NCBI GenBank assembly: GCA_001689535.1
Contig: LUJP01000114.1
Span: forward strand, 1 to 36,769
Source of the DNA: Bacteroidales bacterium M5
GTDB lineage: Bacteria > Bacteroidota > Bacteroidia > Bacteroidales > Muribaculaceae
Direction: 5' to 3'
DNA: 36,769 nucleotides
In this document: in pieces, positions 31,566-36,769 of the stretch
Numbering within the stretch: the first letter of the stretch is position 1
Layout of the letters: each line of letters starts with the position of its first letter
Program-made: the position numbers and the translations under genes
Notes under the pieces: model-generated
Database searches by the model: none
What the model saw: only the letters and a program-made list of their open reading frames with translations
What the model was told of the DNA's origin: nothing

Positions 31566-32721
31566 ACCATTCTGGATAACGATACAATACATTTGTGTGT
31601 TGCTCCTTACCGTGTGTTTTACAGGACTTCTTGTAAGAGATGGGATATTCGTATGGTTTATTGCCATATTCTTTTGGTTGTTCATACTTGCATTTATCGT
31701 TGCGTGTATATCATTTATCTGTTCGCTAAGATGCAACAGCAAGCACAAGAAAATACTGTTGATATTGAACGTTGTCAATATTATCTTATTTTCATTTTTG
31801 TTTTTCAACCCATCCGGCAGATGTGATGCTGATATAATGGAAAGCCATTATGCAGAATATGGCGGACGCATGGAGCACATATACCGTTATCTTTACGATA
31901 AAATGACTCCCGGATGTTCCGTAGAGATTGAATTTGAGCATGGCGATGTTTCGATCTTCCATTTTTCAAACGGCAGTGGTGAGATGGAATCCAACTGGGA
32001 CCCGAGCGAGGAAAAGATAGACTCATTGCTCATCCAAAGCGGACTCGACAGAAATTCGTTAGCATGGCTGGAAAAAGAGTTGAATGAAATAGGATGTATA
32101 TCTATTTCCTTACAGGCCGTTCCTGATGCTCCTTTTTGTATCGGATTCCGTCGCGTAGGTATGGGAAAGTATGATTACCATATATATCAGCGGCCTCTTT
32201 CATCTGACGAACAAAAGGAAATCAATGAATCTGACGCCGCGATTGTCCACTCACCCTTAGTGGTGTTTGAATATGGCGGAGGAGCCATCGGTTCTCAAAA
32301 CTTTATAGGCAAAGACGAATATCTGAAAAAGAAAGCACAGTTACAGTATGAAACATTTCCCCCTTTGAATCTACAAGAAGCCTATCATGATAAAAAAGAT
32401 AATTATCCCTCAGTGGCAGAGTCTGGATTCAAGCCATTTCAATATGATAATGGCGATGATTATGTGTCGGACGGTCGCTATCGGATAGTTGATAAGGACG
32501 GGAAGATAGGTTATGCTACTGAAGATAATGCTGTGATTATATCACCGCGCTTTGCTTTCGGATTCCCGTTTAAGAACGGTCGTGCAAAAGTAACCGACAG
32601 CGGACACTTCGAAGAAGTGGAAGGCAGCAATGGAGAATACCATTATTGGGAAAGCGACAACTGGTATTGGATTGATAAAATGGGGAATAGACTTGGAATG
32701 GAAAATGAAGCCGACCGATAA
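31549..32721 (+). CDS. Membrane-anchored WG-repeat protein, cassette paralogue B
   Basis: A 390-residue protein. It begins MTLTDKPFWITIQYICV, the same LTDKxFWI start as the protein at 30458. Three hydrophobic helices lie near residues 10-30, 33-57 and 67-85. The rest is a soluble domain, with the C-terminal 90 residues forming about two WG-type beta-repeats (GRYRIVDKDGKIGYATEDN, FPFKNGRAKVTDSG, and NWYWIDKMGNRLG). WG repeats usually mediate protein contacts, often at the cell surface. It follows the frameshifted gene without a gap and ends the cassette; no clear terminator follows. The domain call is by pattern. Function is unknown. Confidence 0.72.
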   Translation: MTLTDKPFWITIQYICVLLLTVCFTGLLVRDGIFVWFIAIFFWLFILAFIVACISFICSLRCNSKHKKILLILNVVNIILFSFLFFNPSGRCDADIMESHYAEYGGRMEHIYRYLYDKMTPGCSVEIEFEHGDVSIFHFSNGSGEMESNWDPSEEKIDSLLIQSGLDRNSLAWLEKELNEIGCISISLQAVPDAPFCIGFRRVGMGKYDYHIYQRPLSSDEQKEINESDAAIVHSPLVVFEYGGGAIGSQNFIGKDEYLKKKAQLQYETFPPLNLQEAYHDKKDNYPSVAESGFKPFQYDNGDDYVSDGRYRIVDKDGKIGYATEDNAVIISPRFAFGFPFKNGRAKVTDSGHFEEVEGSNGEYHYWESDNWYWIDKMGNRLGMENEADR

Positions 32722-32807
32722 CCAATTCCGGATAGCGTGAGTATGGATGCGCCTTATTATAATTATATTATGGTTGACTGATTTTACCCACGGAAAGCAA
32801 CCGGCGT

Positions 32808-33713
32808 TCAATGCCGCGAGGCGTAGCGTGAGGCGAGAAGGTTGGTGAACTCGTAGTTTTTCAGGCCCCAGCGGGGGCTCACCAGAAGATTGTCGGGGCT
32901 TTGCGATACGAAGCGGTCAATGGCTATATCGTGGCGCAGACGGTCTATTATATCGCAGCACAGACCCACGTATTCCTCCACCGTGAAACTCTTCACGGCA
33001 ATCTCGCCGCGTTCCGTCATCTGATGCAGCCGGGTGCCGCGCACAATCTGGAGCTGATGGAATTTCACCACATCCACCGGCAGAGCGTTCACCGCATCCA
33101 CTGTGGCCAGGATACGCGCACGGTCTTCGCCGGGAAGCCCGTTTATGAGATGAAGCCCTACGGGAATTCCGGCTGCGGCCGTGCGCCTGACGGCATCCGC
33201 AGTATCCGCCCACGTATGGCAGCGGTTTATGATTTCAAGCGTAGTGTCACATGCCGACTCAGCGCCGTATTCAACCATTACGAACTTTCCATCCCCTTTT
33301 ATTCGGCATAATTCGTCCAAAAGCTCAGACGGCATGCAGTCAGGCCGCGTTCCAATCACAATTCCGGCAACGCCGGGAGCAGCCAGCGCCTCGCGGTACA
33401 TCGGGAGCAGCCGCTCTACCGACGCATTGGTGGAAGTATAACTCTGAAAATAGGCCAGATACCGCATTTTATGGTATTTCCGCGCGAAAAACTCACGGCC
33501 TTTTGCAAGCTGGTCGCTCACGGAAAGCGGTTGAGCCGTGATACCTGGAGAGAAAGCCGAGTTGTTGCAGTAGATGCAGCCTCCACGGCCCTTCGTGCCG
33601 TCGCGGTTGGGACACGAAAGCGCTGTGTTTACCGTAAGTTTCTGTATTTTTCCTTCGAGATGGCGGCTTAGAAACTCGGCGAAATCAGGGAAAGGGAACG
33701 GATGATACGGCAT
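32808..33713 (-). CDS. Radical SAM protein, TIGR01212/YhcC family
   Basis: From ATG 33713 the product has 301 residues; a GTG one codon earlier is possible, but ATG gives a TGATG overlap with aroC. The [4Fe-4S]-SAM cluster uses C34, C46 and C49 (CX11CX2C) in SCPNRDGTKGRGGCIYCNNSAF, the hallmark spacing of TIGR01212 rather than the usual CX3CX2C. The radical SAM barrel follows (FQSYTSTNASVERLLPMYREAL, GTRPDCMPSELLDEL, GLHLINGLPGEDRA). E. coli YhcC belongs to this Elp3-related group; the reaction has not been settled to my knowledge. It is the last gene of ybaK-aroC-radical SAM. Confidence 0.88.
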   Translation of the reverse strand: MPYHPFPFPDFAEFLSRHLEGKIQKLTVNTALSCPNRDGTKGRGGCIYCNNSAFSPGITAQPLSVSDQLAKGREFFARKYHKMRYLAYFQSYTSTNASVERLLPMYREALAAPGVAGIVIGTRPDCMPSELLDELCRIKGDGKFVMVEYGAESACDTTLEIINRCHTWADTADAVRRTAAAGIPVGLHLINGLPGEDRARILATVDAVNALPVDVVKFHQLQIVRGTRLHQMTERGEIAVKSFTVEEYVGLCCDIIDRLRHDIAIDRFVSQSPDNLLVSPRWGLKNYEFTNLLASRYASRH

Positions 33714-34714
33714 CACAGGCGTGTTGAGCGGTTGAGCAGAATGGCATCAAGAGCCACAAGCGCCGCCATGGCCTCGACCACCGGCACGGCGCGGGGCACC
33801 ACACACACATCGTGGCGGCCGCGCGGAGGAATGGCCACAGGATGCCCCTCGCGGTCCACTGTGGGCAGTTCGCGCATAAGCGTGGCCACGGGTTTGAATG
33901 CCACACGCATGGTCACCGGCATACCGTTGGATATACCTCCCTGGATGCCTCCCGAATGATTTGTCGCTGTAGTGAAATCGGAGTTAAAACGGTCCATGGC
34001 CTCGCTGCCGAGCATAGTCGCGCCCTCGAATCCCATGCCGTATTCAAAACCTTTGGCGGCCGGAATCGACATCATGGCCGCAGCCAGACATGCCTGGAGC
34101 TTGCCGAAAATAGGCTCGCCAACCCCGGCGGGAAGTCCCGTAATCTCGCACTCCACGGTGCCTCCTACCGTATCTCCGGCCGAGCGTACGCGCTCTACAA
34201 ACGCGGCCCACTCGCTTTTGCGTTCAAGACCGAACGAGCCTATCGACGCCACGCGGGCCGACACTTCCACCCCGTAAGCCCGGAGAGCCTGCATGGCGAG
34301 CGCTCCCGCCACTACTCGCACAGCCGTCTCGCGAGCCGATGCGCGGCCTCCGCCGCGATAGTCGCGGTGCGGCCCGTATTTCACTTCATAAGTATAGTCG
34401 GCATGGCACGGACGGAAGGCCTGGGCCATCACCGAATAGTCGGCCGAACGGGTGTCAGTATTCCTGATCACGAAAGCTATGGGAGTGCCGGTAGTCACAC
34501 CGTTGAAAATTCCAGAGAGAAATTCCGGCTTGTCGGCCTCGCGGCGCGCGGTCGAAGCTGCCGAAGAGTTGGGACGACGGCGAGCCATCATGGCATCGAC
34601 GGCGTCAAAATCTATCTTGAGGCCGGAGGGCATCCCGTCGAGCACGCCGCCAATGGCTGTGCCGTGCGATTCGCCGAAAGTGGTAAGTCGCAGCAGTTGT
34701 CCGAACGTATTCAT
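33713..34714 (-). CDS. aroC: Chorismate synthase
   Basis: From ATG 34714 the product has 333 residues, a little short of the 350-360 common for the enzyme. Conserved signatures are present: GESHG (14-18) with the catalytic His17, the RPCHADYTYEVKYG second-His segment, DYRGGGRASARET for FMN and phosphate binding, and GGIQGGISNGMPV. The enzyme uses reduced FMN to convert EPSP to chorismate, the last shared step to aromatic amino acids, folate and quinones. The start is chosen by the AAAGGAGG eight bases upstream, embedded in the end of ybaK. It overlaps ybaK by 4 bases (ATGA) and the radical SAM gene by one. Confidence 0.95.
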   Translation of the reverse strand: MNTFGQLLRLTTFGESHGTAIGGVLDGMPSGLKIDFDAVDAMMARRRPNSSAASTARREADKPEFLSGIFNGVTTGTPIAFVIRNTDTRSADYSVMAQAFRPCHADYTYEVKYGPHRDYRGGGRASARETAVRVVAGALAMQALRAYGVEVSARVASIGSFGLERKSEWAAFVERVRSAGDTVGGTVECEITGLPAGVGEPIFGKLQACLAAAMMSIPAAKGFEYGMGFEGATMLGSEAMDRFNSDFTTATNHSGGIQGGISNGMPVTMRVAFKPVATLMRELPTVDREGHPVAIPPRGRHDVCVVPRAVPVVEAMAALVALDAILLNRSTRL

Positions 34715-35220
34715 TCCGCATCCTCCTTTCCGGCATCCGGGCCGATGACAATATCTGCTGTCTGAGCGCCTGTATAGTCTATCAGGGCCTGCGGAGCTAT
34801 GCCGAACTGCAGCCCTCTGATGCCGGCGCTTACAAAAATCTCGGGAAACTGAGTGGCCGTGCGGTGAAAGAATGTGGGAAACGGTTTCTTCATACCCACC
34901 GGCGAACAGCCGCCGCGAATATAGCCTGTGAGTCCCAGAAGTTCTTTCATGGGAATAAGGTCGGCTTTTTTGGCACCTGCCACACGAGCGGCCTTCTTGA
35001 GATCGACCTCGCAGTTGCCTGGCACCACACACACGAAATAACCCGCCTTGTCACCATGAAGCACGAGCGTCTTGAACACCCGGTTTATGTCCTCGCCCAG
35101 CTCGGCGGCAACATGGTCGGCAGCGAGATTATTCTCGTCGACAGTATATGGAATCAGCCTGTAGGCCACTCCCGCACGATCAAGCAATCTGGCGGCATTT
35201 GTTTTCTGGATTTTCTGCAT
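34711..35220 (-). CDS. ybaK: YbaK-type Cys-tRNA(Pro) deacylase
   Basis: From ATG 35220 the product has 169 residues and begins MQKIQKTNAARLLDRAGV, as family members do; the upstream start at 35268 adds a poor extension. The YbaK/EbsC fold motifs are the catalytic-site Lys50 in NRVFKTLVL and the conserved GCSPVGMKKPFPTFF segment near 106-120. YbaK hydrolyses Cys wrongly attached to tRNA-Pro, which ProRS cannot edit. It is the first gene of an operon with aroC, overlapping by four bases. A minus-strand TAATTTTG at 35266-35273 is a plausible -7 element, about 46 bases before the ATG. Confidence 0.92.
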   Translation of the reverse strand: MQKIQKTNAARLLDRAGVAYRLIPYTVDENNLAADHVAAELGEDINRVFKTLVLHGDKAGYFVCVVPGNCEVDLKKAARVAGAKKADLIPMKELLGLTGYIRGGCSPVGMKKPFPTFFHRTATQFPEIFVSAGIRGLQFGIAPQALIDYTGAQTADIVIGPDAGKEDAE

Positions 35221-35265
35221 AACGGTTCTTCCGGGAAAGTTTTTAATATCGACGTGAATCAGATA

Positions 35266-35273
35266 CAAAATTA
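35266..35273 (-). promoter_or_regulatory. Candidate -7 element of the ybaK operon
   Basis: The minus strand reads TAATTTTG, matching TAnnTTTG, 46 bases before the ybaK ATG. The nearest TTG is 23 bases upstream, slightly longer than the usual 19-21 spacing. Confidence 0.4.
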
Positions 35274-35354
35274 GACATTAACACCTAATTTCAGAACAAT
35301 GGTGAGGAGATCAACGTTAAAACTTCAAAATCATAACTAAAATTTCACATCAAG

Positions 35355-35876
35355 ATGAAAAAACTTCTCATTTCTCTGCTTGCCATTGTAGGAATGACCT
35401 TGGGAGCAAACGCACGCGACATGAACCTCACCGCCAGCTACGGCGGCTACACAGCCATGGACGCATCGGATTATCACGACGGCTGGCATCATGTCAACAA
35501 CGCCTGGGGTGCTTTCAACGTAGGCTTCAACGTAAAAGTACTTCCCAAATTCTGGATAGGCCCGTCATACACACTTTCAACCACCACCACCAAAGGCGAA
35601 TATCACAGCAAGATCGCATATCACGCCATTATGCTTAACGGACGGTATGACTACTATCGCAACAGCATCGTGACAATGTACGCCCACCTCGGCGTAGGCG
35701 CCGTAATATCACACATGCAGCCTTATGAGGACGACTCCTACAACAAAGGTTACTTCGGCTACCAGGTATCGCCCGTTGGCGCGGAAGTGGGGCTGAGCAA
35801 TGCATTTGCAATTTACGGCGAGCTCGGATTCGGCGTGCAGGGCCTTCTTCAGGTCGGATTCAAACTGAACCTCTGA
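35355..35876 (+). CDS. Small outer-membrane beta-barrel protein
   Basis: A 173-residue protein with a clear signal peptide (MKKLLISLLAIVGMTLGANA, cleavage near 20-21). The rest is alternating aromatic and glycine beta-strand sequence (LTASYGGYTAMDASDY, then WGAFNVGFNVKVLPKFWIGPSYTLS) and ends in a barrel-like strand GLLQVGFKLNL. This fits an OmpA/OmpW-like eight-strand porin-family domain. There is no peptidoglycan-binding OmpA C-terminal domain. It stands alone, divergent from ybaK, followed 17 bases later by the next small gene. Role unknown: structural barrel, adhesion or small-molecule pore are all possible. Confidence 0.75.
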   Translation: MKKLLISLLAIVGMTLGANARDMNLTASYGGYTAMDASDYHDGWHHVNNAWGAFNVGFNVKVLPKFWIGPSYTLSTTTTKGEYHSKIAYHAIMLNGRYDYYRNSIVTMYAHLGVGAVISHMQPYEDDSYNKGYFGYQVSPVGAEVGLSNAFAIYGELGFGVQGLLQVGFKLNL

Positions 35877-35893
35877 ACCTAATATATACAGCT

Positions 35894-36130
35894 ATGAACG
35901 ACCGTTTAAGCTACGAAGAAAAGAAGGAACTTCCCGACAGCGTTTTCGGACTGCCCGAACGCCGCGAATATCCCATGCCCGACGCGGCCCATGTGCGCGC
36001 GGCCGAAGCTTACTTCCGCTATTGTCCCGAAGATCTCAAGCCCCGCCTGGCCCGTGCGATTATTGAGCGCGCCAGGGAATTCGGAGTGGATGTTGAAAGC
36101 CCTGTTGTACAGTCGTACGCCCGGCAGTAA
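35894..36130 (+). CDS. Small conserved hypothetical protein
   Basis: A 78-residue hydrophilic protein. It begins MNDRLSYEEKKELPDSVFGL and continues with the pattern P-M-P-D-A-A-H-V-R-A-A-E-A-Y-F, then CPEDLKPRLARAIIERAREFG. Small proteins with this FGLP...YP(M/L)...HV..A...F arrangement occur widely, including next to phage and mobile genes, usually listed as DUF proteins. No catalytic motif or membrane segment is seen. It follows the barrel gene by 17 bases and ends just before a strong terminator, so it may be co-transcribed. Function unknown. Confidence 0.6.
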   Translation: MNDRLSYEEKKELPDSVFGLPERREYPMPDAAHVRAAEAYFRYCPEDLKPRLARAIIERAREFGVDVESPVVQSYARQ

Positions 36131-36166
36131 ACCTCTCTCAGATCAGTCTATAGCCACACTATACAG

Positions 36167-36198
36167 AATCCGCCGTAACGCCGTTATGGCGGATTTTT
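36167..36198 (+). terminator. Terminator after the small hypothetical gene
   Basis: AATCCGCCGTAA (36167-36178) pairs with TTATGGCGGATT (36184-36195), with one G-U pair, around a 5-base loop, and is followed by TTT. It is a textbook intrinsic terminator for the plus strand. Confidence 0.85.
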
Positions 36199-36231
36199 CG
36201 TACATATATGATTTTTGTGTCGCCAAAAGGT

Positions 36232-36295
36232 AACATGTTGTTAATTAGTGACACCTTTTTTATTTTCTTTGCAACCGAAGTGACAACATGTTGTT
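36232..36295. promoter_or_regulatory. Paired AACATGTTGTT sites
   Basis: AACATGTTGTT occurs at 36232-36242 and 36285-36295, 53 bp apart, about five helical turns. Each contains the palindrome AACATGTT. They flank an AT-rich TATTTTCTTTG stretch that resembles a promoter. A regulator bound to both would sit on one face of the DNA (inference). Confidence 0.5.
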
Positions 36296-36354
36296 TTTTG
36301 TTCCTCTCTCACTTGCAGAATTCACCTTAATCTTCAATGTAAAGTTATCTTAGG

Positions 36355-36721
36355 ATGTCAATTTTTTCTATTTCACTAAACCTTGTGCAGGCCTCGGCGC
36401 TGGGAGCGGCCTTTATTGTGCTGGCCGCGCTGATTATATGGTCAGTAGTGCACCAACGGCGGCAGACTGCGGCCTTACGCACGCGCTTAAACGCGTGTGA
36501 GGCGGAAATAATCACCCTCCGCGACCTTCACCATTAATCAGTGCACTACCTTCTGCGTATCCAGTCGGGCTACGCCAACAGCATCAACGACATGCGCAAA
36601 CAGATTCTGCACAAGCTCACATCGGGAAAAACCACTGAAATCCGGCGTCTCCTCGCCTCGCAAAATATCATAGATGAGCAATCGGAGCAGTTTACCGGTG
36701 TGTTCGACCGCATGTTTCTAA
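36355..36721 (+). pseudogene. Disrupted membrane regulator fragment
   Basis: ATG 36355 opens a 60-residue frame with one transmembrane helix (residues 14-32, ALGAAFIVLAALIIWSVV) and a coiled coil (TAALRTRLNACEAEI) ending at TAA 36535. The same frame continues beyond the stop (YLLRIQSGYANSINDMRKQI, then EQFTGVFDRMFL) to about 36721. This second part resembles the C-terminal region of Bacteroidetes TPR/DUF6377-type membrane regulators just before their HTH. A nonsense change (for example CAA to TAA) and a downstream truncation at a likely IS end make it a pseudogene. Family assignment is by pattern only, and the usual TPR N terminus is absent. Confidence 0.5.
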
Positions 36722-36769
36722 GAGGGTGTTTCATAACAATTGTTAAGATAGTCCATAAAAAAAATGCCT
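36722..36769. mobile_element. Possible left end of an IS5-type insertion sequence
   Basis: The regulator reading frame loses sense at GAGGGTGTTTCATAAC (36722 on), which resembles terminal inverted repeats of IS5-related elements. The four bases before it, CTAA (36718-36721), fit the YTAR target preferred by the IS5 group. The transposase would lie beyond the window, so this is inference from the break point and end sequence. Confidence 0.4.

Noticed and set aside
33812..34765. Open frame of 317 codons on the plus strand
   Set aside because: Antisense to aroC, which has all chorismate synthase motifs; the translation is low in structure.
34715..35032. N-terminal extension of aroC
   Set aside because: It overlaps ybaK out of frame, and the chorismate synthase N terminus begins exactly at MNTFGQ.
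1..36769. tRNA, rRNA and CRISPR arrays
   Set aside because: I scanned the intergenic gaps by eye and saw no cloverleaf, no rRNA core sequence and no regularly spaced repeat with spacers.

Overview
The window looks like a chromosome segment of a gut-type Bacteroidales bacterium, probably close to Muribaculaceae; the family-level guess is inference. Support comes from a complete type IX secretion core (PorT, PorP and GldK-L-M-N), a SusC/SusD pair, an M56-TonB/BlaI sensor pair, and repeated use of the Bacteroidetes -7 element TAnnTTTG. No tRNA, rRNA, CRISPR array, prophage or complete transposon was recognised. Transposon-like ends may lie at both window edges.

Layout. 1-500 is non-coding and holds an inverted-repeat pair resembling IS or MITE ends. 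0.6-4.7 kb carries a zinc alcohol dehydrogenase, a solitary Mrr-type restriction endonuclease and an SLC13-type permease with two TrkA-C domains. 4.9-9.5 kb carries a nitroreductase, a secreted GH20 beta-hexosaminidase broken by one in-frame TAA, and an AspT/YidE-type transporter. 9.5-14.8 kb is housekeeping: thioredoxin, then an overlapping run of nitroreductase, Rossmann/DUF2520 protein, KdsC-like phosphatase and Maf, an ATP-grasp-like protein on the other strand, and an AI-2E/PerM family membrane protein. 14.8-16.6 kb is a BlaI-type repressor with an M56 metallopeptidase fused to a TonB C-terminal domain.

16.6-23.7 kb starts with a 379-bp non-coding run of stem-loops resembling interspersed palindromic repeats. 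It is followed by porT-porP-gldK-gldL-gldM-gldN in one tight operon: PorT, PorP and the GldK/N ring serve the outer membrane and periplasm, while GldL/M form the inner-membrane motor. 23.8-28.8 kb is a susCD operon on the minus strand with no adjacent glycoside hydrolase; its SusC signal peptide contains a nine-G run. A Crp/Fnr regulator is divergent from it.

29.7-32.7 kb is the least explained part: a cassette of overlapping, AT-richer genes for a tiny hydrophobic peptide, a lipoprotein, a four-helix membrane protein, a single-pass protein with a MORN-like tail that is now frameshifted, and a membrane-anchored WG-repeat protein. Two members share an LTDKxFWI start, and two gene junctions are near copies of each other. 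This is the best candidate for an undescribed system here, but I cannot assign it a function.

32.8-35.2 kb is a ybaK-aroC-radical SAM operon. 35.3-36.1 kb has a small beta-barrel protein and a small conserved hypothetical. The end of the window has a disrupted membrane regulator fragment cut by what looks like the end of an IS5-type element, preceded by two copies of AACATGTTGTT 53 bp apart.
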